Below are positions 23,658-31,721 of a stretch of DNA of 64,000 bases, piece by piece (position 1 is the first letter of the stretch; each line of letters starts with the position of its first letter). This DNA comes from Nocardioides zeae (GTDB lineage Bacteria > Actinomycetota > Actinomycetes > Propionibacteriales > Nocardioidaceae): NCBI RefSeq assembly GCF_010686755.1, contig NZ_JAAGXA010000001.1:1-64000 (forward strand). Reading direction: 5' to 3'. A model generated the notes under the pieces. The model had not been told where the DNA came from. It saw only the letters and a program-made list of their open reading frames with translations, and searched no databases. The translations under genes and the position numbers were made by a program.

Positions 23658-24433
23658 CGCTCGACCCGCTCCCCGGGGGCCGGGACGACGACCTCGGCCC
23701 CGAGCCCCGCCGCCCGGGCCGCGGTGCGGAACCGCTCGGGCGGGTCGACGAAGAGCTCCCGGTGGCTGCGCGGGTGCACCCGGCGCAGCCCGACGGGCCA
23801 GAACGTCCCGTAGTGGACGGGCACGACGACGCGTGCCCCGACGGCCGCGACCGCCGCCACCGCCTGCGCGGGGTCGAGGTGGTGGTCGCCGAGGCTCGGC
23901 CCCCACCCGCCGATCGGGACGAGGGCCAGGTCGACGGCCGCCACGGCCGCGAGCCCCGGCTGGGGGCCGGTGTCCCCGGGGTACCAGCACGAGCGGCCCC
24001 CGTGCTCGAAGCGGAAACCGAGCGCCGGGGCGGCGTGGGCGCCGGGCAGGCGCCCACGGCGCACGTCCCGGTGGCCGTCGTGGTGCGCCGACAGCACCTC
24101 CACGCGCACGCCCGCGACGTCGACCACGTCGCCGGGAGCGGCCTCGATGCAGGACAGCCGCCGCAGCGCGGGCACGGCGCGCGGCGCCCCGCGGGGCACG
24201 ACGACGGGGACGCGCGGGCCGAAGCGGCGCAGCGACGGCAGGTGCAGGTGGTCGTGGTGGAGGTGCGACACGAGGACGAGGTCGGCCGACGCGGCCGTCG
24301 GCGGCGGCGCGGGGGAGGCGCGGCGCAGGTGCAGCAGGCGCCGCGTCAGCACGGGGTCGGTCGCCACCCGGGCGCCCGCCAGGTCGACGGTCGTGCTCGC
24401 GTGGCCCCACCACGTGACGGCGAGGCGGGTCAT
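23654..24433 (-). CDS. Metallo-beta-lactamase-fold hydrolase (UlaG/NAPE-PLD-like)
   Basis: 259 residues. VTWWGHASTTVDLAGARVATDP at the N-terminus and HLHHDHLHLPSL (the HxHxDH motif, here SHLHHDHLH) show the MBL fold; further metal ligands are the Asp in YPGDTG and the His in VVPVHYGTF. The Trp-Gly-His-Ala N-terminus is typical of the UlaG/YtnP/NAPE-phospholipase-D-like branch, whose members cleave phosphodiesters or lactones. ATG overlaps the upstream stop (ATGA) and its own stop overlaps DedA. A phosphodiesterase on an envelope lipid would fit the neighbours, but that is inference. Confidence 0.85.
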   Translation of the reverse strand: MTRLAVTWWGHASTTVDLAGARVATDPVLTRRLLHLRRASPAPPPTAASADLVLVSHLHHDHLHLPSLRRFGPRVPVVVPRGAPRAVPALRRLSCIEAAPGDVVDVAGVRVEVLSAHHDGHRDVRRGRLPGAHAAPALGFRFEHGGRSCWYPGDTGPQPGLAAVAAVDLALVPIGGWGPSLGDHHLDPAQAVAAVAAVGARVVVPVHYGTFWPVGLRRVHPRSHRELFVDPPERFRTAARAAGLGAEVVVPAPGERVER

Positions 24434-26535
24434 GCGACCGACGCCGTCTCGGGGCGGGGGTCGGGCGCACGCAGCCCCTGCTCGACGAGCCGGTCCACGA
24501 GGAGGCGGTGCACGTCGATGCCCCGCAGCGGCCGGTCGGGCACGGTCCAGCCGTCGGGGTGCACGAGGAGCGCCTCGGTCTGCCAGCCACCGAGGCCCCC
24601 GTGGGACCCGACCAGCTCCTCGAACGCCGCGACCTCGCCCAGCACGGGGTCGTAGGCGCCCAGCACGACGACGTCGCCCACGTGGTCGCACCGGTCGAGG
24701 TGGCGCAGGTCGTCGGCGGCGAGGGGACCGTACGGCGCGAGCGGGTCCTCGCCGTCGCCGTCGACCACCGCGTCGGGGCCGAGGGCGCGCCACCCGGAGG
24801 GGCCCTCGACGACGAGCACGCCGTCAGCGCGGCGGGTCAGGACGAGCCCGACGCCCTCGAGGTCGCGCAGGCCGGGGAGCAGCGTGGGCAGGAGGCGCGC
24901 GACGTCCTCACGGGTGAGCCGGCCGGGGTGCTCGGGCAGGTACAGGTGCGCGAGGCTGCCGGACGCGGCGACGCGGACGCTGGTGCGCGTGCCGGTGTGG
25001 GGCGTGCCGGGGCCGTCGGGTGACCCCGGGCCGACGTGCTCGGTGCGGTCGGCCACGAGCCGGCTCAGGGTGGGGCGCAGCAGTCCTGGCGCCCGGGTGC
25101 CCGTCGAGTGGAGCAGGTGGGCGGGGCCGACGGTCTCTCCCGACCCGGCGGCGCCGTCCACGACACCGGTCGTGAGGTCGCTGACCGCCTCGGCGAGGGT
25201 GCGGCCCTGGCGCTGCAGGAAGGTCGTGCCCTGCGTCTGGCCGTGGTCGGAGACCACCACCAGCTCGTAGTCGCGCCCCACCTCGCGTCCCAGGTCGTGC
25301 AGGAACCGGAGCACCCGGTCGAGCCCCTCGAGGGTGCGCATGGCCTCCGGGCGGGTCGGTCCCGCGTGGTGGGCGACCTCGTCGTAGTCGAGCAGGTCGA
25401 CGTAGACCACCGGGGCGCCGCGGGCCATCTGGTCGGCGACGATGGCGACGCTCAGGTCCTTGAGCAGCACGGTGGTGAGGCCGCGCAGCACGACGAACGA
25501 TCCCCCGCGGTGGACCCGGGGGAGCACGCCGCGGCGTCGCTGGCGCCGGCCCTGGTACCACTCGGCCAGCATCTGGCCCACGAACAGCACGACGGAGCGC
25601 ACGAACCCCGACCGCGTGACGGCGAACTCGGCGGCGCCGCGCTCGGAGCCGGGCGGACGGGCCCGCGCCATCGTGAGGGCGGGCAGGGACGCGTCGCCGG
25701 AGAACAGGTTGCCGACGCTCGCGCCGTCCTCCGCGAGCAGCCCGCGTCCGGTGCTCAGCGCCGTCTGGGCCTCGGCGGCGTCCGCGGGGCGGCTGCAGAC
25801 GAGCATCCGCCCCTGCTCCTTGTCGAACCAGCGGAACGCGGGGATGGCCGTGTCGACACCGTGCAGCAGCACCGCCTGTCCCGCCGGCGTGGTGGACGGG
25901 GCTCCGGTGTGCCAGGTGCGCAGGCGGTGGCTGCCCGACCGCAGGAGGCTGCTGAGGAACGGGATCGCTCCCGTCGCCGCGGCCTGCCGCACGAGGGGCT
26001 CGGCGACGCCGTCGAGCTGCACGACGAGGAGGCCCGGGCCGCGCACGTCGGTGCGCCGGGCGGTGCGCACGGATCGGCCCATGACCTGGGCGAGGAAGAC
26101 CTCGCTGGAGCTCGCGTCGACGACCCAGTCGAGCAGGGCGGCGACGACCCCGACGCCCCACGCGATCAGCACGACGTCGACGAAGTCGATCGGTTCGATC
26201 GCCGGCACCAGCGACAGCGCGACCGCGAGGATGAGTGCCTGTGCCAGGAAGCCCGAGAGCAGCAGCCCGACCACACCCGTGAGCACCGTGAGCCGGGTCA
26301 GCAGGGGCCGGAGCAGGGCACCGACGAGGAGCACGGTGCCGACCAGGAGTGCGACGGCGACGCTGCCGTTGTCGGGGACCTGCTCGCCCGGGACGATCTG
26401 CAGCGTGACGGCCATCGCGACGAACGAGAGCACGAAGGATCGCAGGACCCCTGCGAGCCATACCGCGGGACGCGCCGACCGCACCCCGCGCCCCGCGAGG
26501 GCGACACGACGCCCGAACGCGGTCCGCTGCTGCAC
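24430..26535 (-). CDS. Membrane-anchored alkaline-phosphatase-superfamily enzyme with holin-like N-terminus
   Basis: 701 residues. Residues about 25-140 hold four hydrophobic segments in the arrangement annotated as phage-holin family (SFVLSFVAMAVTLQIVPG, LLVGTVLLVGALLRPLL, GLLLSGFLAQALILAVAL, VVLIAWGVGVVAALLDWVV). The rest is an alkaline-phosphatase/nucleotide-pyrophosphatase fold: metal Asp in LLVVQLDGVAEP, probable Thr nucleophile in TGAPSTTPAGQA, DLLDYDEVAHHAG and VVSDHGQTQG. It should work on the outer face. GTG 26535 is leaderless, six bases after TACGCT. It heads the coupled operon with the MBL and DedA genes. Confidence 0.85.
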   Translation of the reverse strand: MQQRTAFGRRVALAGRGVRSARPAVWLAGVLRSFVLSFVAMAVTLQIVPGEQVPDNGSVAVALLVGTVLLVGALLRPLLTRLTVLTGVVGLLLSGFLAQALILAVALSLVPAIEPIDFVDVVLIAWGVGVVAALLDWVVDASSSEVFLAQVMGRSVRTARRTDVRGPGLLVVQLDGVAEPLVRQAAATGAIPFLSSLLRSGSHRLRTWHTGAPSTTPAGQAVLLHGVDTAIPAFRWFDKEQGRMLVCSRPADAAEAQTALSTGRGLLAEDGASVGNLFSGDASLPALTMARARPPGSERGAAEFAVTRSGFVRSVVLFVGQMLAEWYQGRRQRRRGVLPRVHRGGSFVVLRGLTTVLLKDLSVAIVADQMARGAPVVYVDLLDYDEVAHHAGPTRPEAMRTLEGLDRVLRFLHDLGREVGRDYELVVVSDHGQTQGTTFLQRQGRTLAEAVSDLTTGVVDGAAGSGETVGPAHLLHSTGTRAPGLLRPTLSRLVADRTEHVGPGSPDGPGTPHTGTRTSVRVAASGSLAHLYLPEHPGRLTREDVARLLPTLLPGLRDLEGVGLVLTRRADGVLVVEGPSGWRALGPDAVVDGDGEDPLAPYGPLAADDLRHLDRCDHVGDVVVLGAYDPVLGEVAAFEELVGSHGGLGGWQTEALLVHPDGWTVPDRPLRGIDVHRLLVDRLVEQGLRAPDPRPETASVA

Positions 26536-26541
26536 GGGGCC

Positions 26542-26547
26542 AGCGTA
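26542..26547 (-). promoter_or_regulatory. -10 element for the leaderless phosphatase operon
   Basis: TACGCT on the minus strand, six bases before GTG 26535. Confidence 0.5.
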
Positions 26548-26574
26548 GGGCGCCGTCGGTGGGACGGCGCGGCG

Positions 26575-26970
26575 TCACCCCACCGACAGCTCGAAGCCGC
26601 AGCCTCCGTCCATCGTGGCGGTGGACATCTCGACGACCTCGCCCATCGCCACCTCGACCTCGTCCTGGGTGTCCCGCAGGTCGATCCCTCCCGTGTCACC
26701 CACCGGCGCGAGCGCCTCGTCGCTGCGCAGCAGCGCGCGGTCGTGCTCGACGCCGACGACGGTGATGGTGACCCCGCAGCCGACGACGGTCTCCTCACCC
26801 TCGGCGGGAGCCAGCGTCGACGTCGTGGTGGTGGGCTCGTAGTCCGGGTCCCAGCCGTTCCACGTCGTCGAGACGATCCGGACCTCGGTGAACTCCGGGT
26901 CGCTCGCGCAGCCCACGAGGACCAGCAGGCCGACGGGGAGCGACAGCAGGGCAGCGGTGGAGGGGCGCAT
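26575..26970 (-). CDS. Small lipoprotein, unknown function
   Basis: 131 residues. The signal peptide ends in LLVLVGC (Cys at about 21), a good lipobox. The mature part starts with acidic, Thr-rich linker sequence (EPTTTTSTLAP) and has two Cys, one in VVGCGVTITVVG and one in DGGCGFELSVG at the extreme C-terminus, probably a disulfide. It matches no family I recognise. It follows the second lipoprotein on the same strand with 65 bases between. ATG 26970 has no strong ribosome binding site. Confidence 0.6.
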   Translation of the reverse strand: MRPSTAALLSLPVGLLVLVGCASDPEFTEVRIVSTTWNGWDPDYEPTTTTSTLAPAEGEETVVGCGVTITVVGVEHDRALLRSDEALAPVGDTGGIDLRDTQDEVEVAMGEVVEMSTATMDGGCGFELSVG

Positions 26971-27035
26971 GGGGGTACGACGCGCCCGAGCCCCCCGCGG
27001 TTCCCCGCGCCCCGCGGGCCGGGGGCGGGCGCGAC

Positions 27036-27833
27036 TCAGAAGCCGCGGTAGACGCCGTCGGGGTCGACGCCGTCGGCGTACTCGAAGAAGCCCAGGTTGG
27101 CGATCGCGAGGTTCGCCTCGATCTCGGCGACGGCGTCGACGGTGCTGCGGAAGGTGCGGGGCAGGTCGGTCTCGTCGTCGGCAGCGGGCCCCAGGTCCAC
27201 CCAGAGCACGGTCACCTCGCCACCGGCGGCGACCTCGCGCATCGAGCGCTCGTCCGCGAGCAGCAGGTAGCCGTGGGTCGGTGGCAGGTCGGCGATCGCG
27301 GCCTCGGCGGTCACGCCCTGCCACGCCGGGTCGTCCGAGGTGAGGATCGCCGGCTGGTAGAGCTCGGGCTCCTCGCCGCACGGCCCCGGCTCACCGTCGC
27401 TGAAGTCGGCGCCGGCGAGGACCAGCTCCGTGAGGCGGGCCCACGCGGCGTCGTCGGACCGGTCCGTGCGGACGAGGACCGCCGTCGTGCGGTTGTCGGC
27501 GAGGGCCTGCTCGAGGGGCGTCCCCGGGGTGAGGCTCATGTCGATCTCCTCGGTCTCGTCCGTGCCGCCGGCTCCCGCGTCGCCGCACAAGTTGCTGCCC
27601 GCGAAGGGCGGCGGGTCTCCGTCCTCCGGCCCCCACAGCTGCTCGTCGATCTCCGCCTGCGTCAGCTCCTCGGCCTCGCCCACGACGACCTCGAGCGAGG
27701 TCTCCGCGCCGGCGCGCACCGGGTCGGTGTCGCCCGGCCCGCCGACGTCCCCGCAACCGGTGAGGACGAGCAGGAGGGCCACGGCCGGCAGCAGGGCTGG
27801 CGCGGCGAGGTCACGGACGCGGCTCGGGCTCAC
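27036..27833 (-). CDS. Lipoprotein, unknown function
   Basis: 265 residues. Signal peptide with lipobox LVLTGC (Cys at about 27). The mature protein is acidic, with NLCGDAGAG and PGPCGEEP Cys sites and a C-terminal part reading YLLLADERSMREV then VTVLWVDLGP, suggesting an alpha/beta domain. No family recognised. CACCCT lies six bases before its GTG start, a weak leaderless-type signal. It is the upstream member of a pair of minus-strand lipoproteins following the TetR operon. Confidence 0.6.
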   Translation of the reverse strand: MSPSRVRDLAAPALLPAVALLLVLTGCGDVGGPGDTDPVRAGAETSLEVVVGEAEELTQAEIDEQLWGPEDGDPPPFAGSNLCGDAGAGGTDETEEIDMSLTPGTPLEQALADNRTTAVLVRTDRSDDAAWARLTELVLAGADFSDGEPGPCGEEPELYQPAILTSDDPAWQGVTAEAAIADLPPTHGYLLLADERSMREVAAGGEVTVLWVDLGPAADDETDLPRTFRSTVDAVAEIEANLAIANLGFFEYADGVDPDGVYRGF

Positions 27834-27839
27834 GGGACC

Positions 27840-27845
27840 AGGGTG
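27840..27845 (-). promoter_or_regulatory. Weak -10 element for the lipoprotein gene
   Basis: CACCCT on the minus strand, six bases before GTG 27833; it differs from TANNNT only in the first base. Confidence 0.35.
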
Positions 27846-27878
27846 GCGCAGTGCCCCGGCCGCCGTCCCGCGAACGCC

Positions 27879-28553
27879 TCAGGCACGCAGCGACCGCACG
27901 AGGGCCACGACGTCGTTGGCGACGCCGCGCACGACGGGCAGCCGCGTCAGGCGGCACAGCCGGTCGACGAGCGGCACGACGCCGTGCACGAGGGCGCGGG
28001 TGCGCGCTTGGCCCTCGGACGCGTCGTACACCCAGAAGAGCACGACACCCATCTGGAGCAGCCACAGCAGCTCCGGCATCTCCTCGCGGAGCGCGGGGGC
28101 GAGGCGGAGGTCCGATCCGGCGAGCACCTGGCGGTGGATGTCGACGGACGTCGCACGGGCGGCCGCCGACTCGGGGGAGAAGGGCGAGAGGGGGCTGCGG
28201 GGGTCCGCCGCGTTGCGGAAGAAGGTGGCGGCGAAGTCGTGGTAGGGCTCCGCCAGGTCGATCCAACCCTCCAGCACCCCGGTGAGCCGCTCGGCGAACC
28301 CGGTCTCGGTGGCCAGCACGTCGGCGACGAGGTCGTGGTGGGCGCCCGAGAGCTGGTCGTAGAAGCCCTGGACCAGGTGCTCCTTCGACGCGAAGTAGTA
28401 GTAGGCGCTGCCCAGCGACACCCCGGCGGCGTCGGCGACGGCGCGCATCGTGGTCGCGTCGTACCCGCCCTCGCGGAAGAGCCGCATCGCGGCCCCGACG
28501 ATCGCGGCGCGGGTCGCCTCAGCCTTGGCGGAGCGGGGAGCAGGCGTCGGCAC
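27879..28553 (-). CDS. TetR family regulator, likely autoregulator of its operon
   Basis: 224 residues. The helix-turn-helix AIVGAAMRLFREGGYDATTMRAVADAAGVSLGSAYYYFASKEHLVQGFY (about 19-67) is canonical. The C-terminal domain contains an LLWLLQMGVVLFWVYDASEGQART stretch seen in TetR_C regulators linked to membrane or lipid genes. It is the last gene of the membrane protein-DUF393-TetR set. I prefer GTG 28553, seven bases after TACCCT; a GTG at 28571 is also possible. It overlaps the end of the DUF393 gene by 35 bases. The palindrome pair at 29411-29470 is its best candidate operator. Confidence 0.8.
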   Translation of the reverse strand: MPTPAPRSAKAEATRAAIVGAAMRLFREGGYDATTMRAVADAAGVSLGSAYYYFASKEHLVQGFYDQLSGAHHDLVADVLATETGFAERLTGVLEGWIDLAEPYHDFAATFFRNAADPRSPLSPFSPESAAARATSVDIHRQVLAGSDLRLAPALREEMPELLWLLQMGVVLFWVYDASEGQARTRALVHGVVPLVDRLCRLTRLPVVRGVANDVVALVRSLRA

Positions 28554-28965
28554 AGCCGCCAGGGTAGTCACCCCCTCCTGCCGGGCCGGTCGGGGCCGAG
28601 GGCCGGCCGCCGAGCAGGTGCCGCAGGCCGGCCGCCGAGCACGCCGCGCCCCGCGCCAGCCCGCGCCCGAGCCCCGGCCGGGCGAGGCGGTGGGCGAGCG
28701 GGCGGTGCCGACGGGTCGCCCACAGGGTCATCAGCCAGGCGGCGTCGTGGGTCCACACCTCGCCGCCGTCGCCCACCACGGTGATCTCCGCGCGGGTGGC
28801 GGCGTGGTCGAGGCCGGGAAATCGCGCGTGCGCCTCGGGGGAGTCGCACGGCACGAGCTCCAGCGGGACGAGCAGCGGCTGCTGCGCCACCCAGCGGGCG
28901 AACGGCACGCACAGGCGGCACTCCGCGTCGTACAGCAGCACGAGGCGCACGGCGGGCTCGCTCAC
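28519..28965 (-). CDS. DUF393 (DCC family) thiol-disulfide-like protein
   Basis: 148 residues. VLLYDAECRLCVPFARWVAQQ at the N-terminus carries the DxxCxxC (here DAECRLC) motif of the DCC/DUF393 family, a thioredoxin-like fold often found with membrane proteins. A later EITVVGDGGEVWTHDAAWLMTLWATRRHRPLA block is also typical. The GTG start overlaps the stop of the upstream membrane-protein gene (GTGA). The C-terminal tail is Gly/Pro-rich and extends 35 bases into the start of the TetR gene. Redox function is inferred from the Cys pair. Confidence 0.8.
   Translation of the reverse strand: MSEPAVRLVLLYDAECRLCVPFARWVAQQPLLVPLELVPCDSPEAHARFPGLDHAATRAEITVVGDGGEVWTHDAAWLMTLWATRRHRPLAHRLARPGLGRGLARGAACSAAGLRHLLGGRPSAPTGPAGGGDYPGGCADACSPLRQG
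28561..28566 (-). promoter_or_regulatory. -10 element before the TetR start
   Basis: TACCCT on the minus strand, seven bases before GTG 28553 and inside the end of the DUF393 gene. It would give the regulator a separate leaderless transcript. Confidence 0.4.
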
Positions 28966-29399
28966 CTGCCGGGGGCGGGGTGGGCGCCCGGGTAGGGCGC
29001 GAAGGCGCCGGGCACGACGCGGGTCGGCGGGACGGGCGGCACGGTCGACTGCTCGAAGCGGTGTCGGCGCCGGATGGAGTTGAAGACCATGACGTTCGCG
29101 AAGTGCACGACGCCTAGCACGAGCAGCACGACGCCGAGCTTCACGCTGAGGCTCTCGAGCATCGCGCTGGCGCCGGTGACCGGGTCGCCGACGCGGAGGA
29201 AGAGGAGCACGAAGCCGACGTTGAGCAGGTAGAAGCCCACGACGAGCAGGCGGTTCACGGCCCCGGCGAGGTCGTGCCGGCCCTCGAAGACGTCGGCCAG
29301 GAAGATCGTGCCGTTGGTCGAGAGGACGTGGGCGACCCACATCGTGAGGGGGACGGCGACGGCGAGGTAGCCGACGTAGGTGGCGACGGTCCAGTCCAT
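28962..29399 (-). CDS. Integral membrane protein of a TetR-controlled operon
   Basis: 145 residues with three to four hydrophobic segments (about 9-30, 45-68, 82-105) in the order YVGYLAVAVPLTMWVAHVLSTNG, NRLLVVGFYLLNVGFVLLFLRVG and KLGVVLLVLGVVHFANVMVFNSIRRRHR. The C-terminal tail is Pro-rich and cytoplasmic. Similar proteins are common in Nocardioidaceae but uncharacterised. ATG 29399 follows GGAGGAA by two bases. It heads the operon with DUF393 and TetR, downstream of a promoter embedded between two identical palindromes. Confidence 0.75.
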   Translation of the reverse strand: MDWTVATYVGYLAVAVPLTMWVAHVLSTNGTIFLADVFEGRHDLAGAVNRLLVVGFYLLNVGFVLLFLRVGDPVTGASAMLESLSVKLGVVLLVLGVVHFANVMVFNSIRRRHRFEQSTVPPVPPTRVVPGAFAPYPGAHPAPGR

Positions 29400-29410
29400 G
29401 GTTCCTCCGG

Positions 29411-29426
29411 TTTGAACGTGTTCAAA
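29411..29426. promoter_or_regulatory. TetR-type operator copy 1
   Basis: TTTGAAC-GT-GTTCAAA: perfect seven-base arms around a two-base centre. It lies between the inferred transcription start and the ribosome binding site of the membrane-protein gene (minus strand), so bound repressor would block elongation. Confidence 0.75.
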
Positions 29427-29441
29427 AATGCGGACGACACG

Positions 29442-29469
29442 AGCTTACGACAGTTTTGAACGTGTTCAA
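29442..29469 (-). promoter_or_regulatory. Promoter of the membrane protein-DUF393-TetR operon
   Basis: On the minus strand TTGAAC (29469-29464), 16 bases, TAAGCT (29447-29442). The -35 is inside operator copy 2, so repressor and RNA polymerase would compete directly. Confidence 0.6.
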
Positions 29470-29470
29470 A
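29455..29470. promoter_or_regulatory. TetR-type operator copy 2
   Basis: Identical to copy 1 (TTTGAACGTGTTCAAA); centres are 44 bases apart, about four helical turns, placing both on the same face of the DNA. Confidence 0.75.
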
Positions 29471-29564
29471 GTGGGCCGCGCCACCCGCACGGCCCCGAAC
29501 GCGACGACGCCGCCCGGTCCACCCCGGAGGGTGGCGCGGACGGCGTCGTCGGAGCCGGGAGGCG

Positions 29565-29960
29565 TCAGGCCTTCTTGGTCTCCCAGAAGATCTCGGCGAT
29601 CTCGTCGATCTTGGCGAGGAGCTGGTCGGCGACCTCGGCGTCGAGGCTGCCCTTGGTGCCGGTCGCACCGGCCAGCTTGGTGGCCTCGTTGACGAGGGTG
29701 TGGAGCTGGGGGTACTTCTCGAAGTGCGGGGGCTTGAAGTAGTCGGTCCACAGCACCCAGAGGTGGTGCTTGACCAGCTCGGAGCGCTGCTCCTTGATGA
29801 GCACGGCGCGGGTGCGGAAGTCGGGGTCGTCGGAGTCGGCGACCTTGGCGATGACGGCCTTGATCGACTCGGCCTCGATGCGGGCCTGGGCGGGGTCGTA
29901 GACGCCGCAGGGCAGGTCGCAGTGGGCCTTGACGTCGACGGTGGGAGCGAACAGACGCAT
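29565..29960 (-). CDS. sodN: Nickel superoxide dismutase
   Basis: 131 residues. The N-terminal nickel hook HCDLPCGVYDP begins at residue 13; cleavage before His13 exposes the His amine, Cys14 and Cys18 that bind nickel in the mature enzyme. The 12-residue propeptide (MRLFAPTVDVKA) is typical. The rest is the four-helix bundle that forms a hexamer. It disproportionates superoxide in the cytoplasm. The maturation protease gene sodX is divergent, 98 bases away. ATG 29960 has GAGAGGA about ten bases upstream. I could not identify a Nur-like nickel operator. Confidence 0.97.
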   Translation of the reverse strand: MRLFAPTVDVKAHCDLPCGVYDPAQARIEAESIKAVIAKVADSDDPDFRTRAVLIKEQRSELVKHHLWVLWTDYFKPPHFEKYPQLHTLVNEATKLAGATGTKGSLDAEVADQLLAKIDEIAEIFWETKKA

Positions 29961-30058
29961 CAGCGGAGCATCCTCTCGGTCGTGGTGGGACCGCCTCGGC
30001 GGCGGTTCCGCGGGTCCGGTCGCGGCAGGGCCGCGGCGTGGTTGCGACACTACTCCGC

Positions 30059-30427
30059 ATGGCACGACGGCGGCAGTCCGGCCCGAGCGCCGGGCAACCC
30101 GACCGGCGCTCGCTGCTGCCCTGGGGCCTGGCGCGGGTGTCGGGCGACTCCATGCGCCCGGGCCTGCAGCCCGGCGACCGCCTCCTGGTCCGGTACGACG
30201 CGGCCGTCCGCCCCGGCGACGTGGTGGTCGCCCGGTTCGTCGACGGGACCGTCGTCGTCAAGCGCGCCACGGACCCGCGGCCGACGCGCACGGGCGCCAC
30301 GGGATGGTGGCTGCTCAGCGACGCCCCGGACGTCGGGGTGGACTCGCGGCACCGGGGCGTGGTGCCGGCGGACGCGGTGATCGGGGTCGTCCGTGCCCGG
30401 CTCTGGCCCCGGCCGCGTCGGGTGTGA
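30059..30427 (+). CDS. sodX: Nickel-type SOD maturation protease SodX
   Basis: 122 residues, S26 signal-peptidase-like. The catalytic Ser is in VSGDSMRPGLQPGDRLLV (about residues 28-45) and the general-base Lys in VDGTVVVKRAT (about 70). Unlike membrane signal peptidases it has no transmembrane segment, consistent with cytoplasmic cleavage of the SodN propeptide. ATG 30059 (MARRRQSG) is preferred; a GTG seven codons earlier is in frame. GACACT lies seven bases upstream, a possible leaderless -10. Divergence from sodN is the usual arrangement. Confidence 0.93.
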   Translation: MARRRQSGPSAGQPDRRSLLPWGLARVSGDSMRPGLQPGDRLLVRYDAAVRPGDVVVARFVDGTVVVKRATDPRPTRTGATGWWLLSDAPDVGVDSRHRGVVPADAVIGVVRARLWPRPRRV

Positions 30428-30501
30428 GATCAACCACCCCGACGGGCGAGAGTGGTGTGGAACACTGCGGCAGTCCCAGCAGCCCCACCGAGAAGTAGGC
30501 C

Positions 30502-31701
30502 ATGACCGCACACGTCGCACCCCAGCCGATCACCGACCACCCCTTCCAGGGGGACCCCGTCTTCGACGCCCACGTGGGCGGGAAGCTCGCGGTAGCGGCG
30601 ACGGCGGCGGTCGACAGCCGCGAGGAGCTGTCGAAGGCCTACACGCCCGGTGTGGCCCGCGTGTGCGAGGCCATCCACGCGGACCCGGAGCTGACGCAGG
30701 TCTACACCTGGGTGCCGAACACGGTCGCGGTCGTCACCGACGGCACCGCGGTGCTCGGCCTCGGCGACATCGGCCCGGCGGCCGCGATGCCCGTGATGGA
30801 GGGCAAGGCCGTCCTGTTCAAGGAGTTCGGCGGCGTCGACGGCGTGCCGATCTGCCTCGCCACCACCGACACCGAGGAGATCATCGAGACCGTCGTGCGG
30901 CTCGCGCCGAGCTTCGGCGGCATCAACCTCGAGGACATCTCGGCGCCCCGCTGCTTCGAGATCGAGGACCGGCTCAAGGAGCTCCTCGACATCCCCGTCT
31001 TCCACGACGACCAGCACGGCACCGCGGTCGTCGCGCTCGCCGCGCTGGAGAACGCCCTCAAGCTCACCGGGCGCACCTACGCCGGCACCCGCGTCGTCAT
31101 CTCCGGCGCCGGCGCCGCCGGGGTCGCCGTCGCCAAGATCCTGCTCGAGGCGGGCATCACCGACCTGGCGGTGACCGACCGCAACGGCATCGTCTCGGAG
31201 GACCGCGACGACCTGACGCCCATCAAGCGGACCCTCGCGGGCCTGACCTCGGGCCGCACGGTCCGGGGCGGCAGCCTCGAGGACGCGCTCGCCGGCGCCG
31301 ACGTCTACATCGGCGTCTCGGGCGGCACCGTGCCCGAGGAGGTCGTCGCCACGATGGCGGACGACGCGATCATCTTCGCGCTCGCGAACCCCAACCCCGA
31401 GGTCCACCCCGAGGTGGCCCACCGCCACGCGCGGGTCGTCGCGACCGGTCGCTCGGACTTCCCCAACCAGATCAACAACGTGCTCGCGTTCCCCGGCATC
31501 TTCCGCGGCACCTTCGACGCGCACGCCACGGCGATCACCGAGGGCATGAAGCTGGCGGCCGCCCACGCGCTCGCCGGACTCGTCGGCGACGACCTGCGCG
31601 AGGACCTCATCATCCCCTCGCCGTTCGACCCGCGCGTCGGCCCCGCCGTCGCCGCGGCCGTGGCCGACGCGGCCCGCGCGGACGGCGTCGCCCGCCGCTG
31701 A
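30502..31701 (+). CDS. NAD(P)-dependent malic enzyme
   Basis: 399 residues, the short malic enzyme type without a phosphotransacetylase domain. It decarboxylates malate to pyruvate. Motifs: [16 protein letters not shown] at the N-terminus with the catalytic Tyr, [28 protein letters not shown] with the catalytic Lys, the metal site [26 protein letters not shown], and the nucleotide fold [20 protein letters not shown]. Cofactor preference is not decided by the sequence. AGAAGTAGG lies just before ATG 30502. It is 74 bases after sodX and ends at a nested hairpin. Confidence 0.93.
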   Translation: MTAHVAPQPITDHPFQGDPVFDAHVGGKLAVAATAAVDSREELSKAYTPGVARVCEAIHADPELTQVYTWVPNTVAVVTDGTAVLGLGDIGPAAAMPVMEGKAVLFKEFGGVDGVPICLATTDTEEIIETVVRLAPSFGGINLEDISAPRCFEIEDRLKELLDIPVFHDDQHGTAVVALAALENALKLTGRTYAGTRVVISGAGAAGVAVAKILLEAGITDLAVTDRNGIVSEDRDDLTPIKRTLAGLTSGRTVRGGSLEDALAGADVYIGVSGGTVPEEVVATMADDAIIFALANPNPEVHPEVAHRHARVVATGRSDFPNQINNVLAFPGIFRGTFDAHATAITEGMKLAAAHALAGLVGDDLREDLIIPSPFDPRVGPAVAAAVADAARADGVARR

Positions 31702-31721
31702 TCCGCCGTACGCCGCCGGTA

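Noticed and set aside
29961..30058. Nickel-responsive (Nur) operator between sodN and sodX
   Set aside because: No inverted repeat resembling a Fur-family box was recognised; only overlapping -10-like bases (TAGTGT/GACACT).
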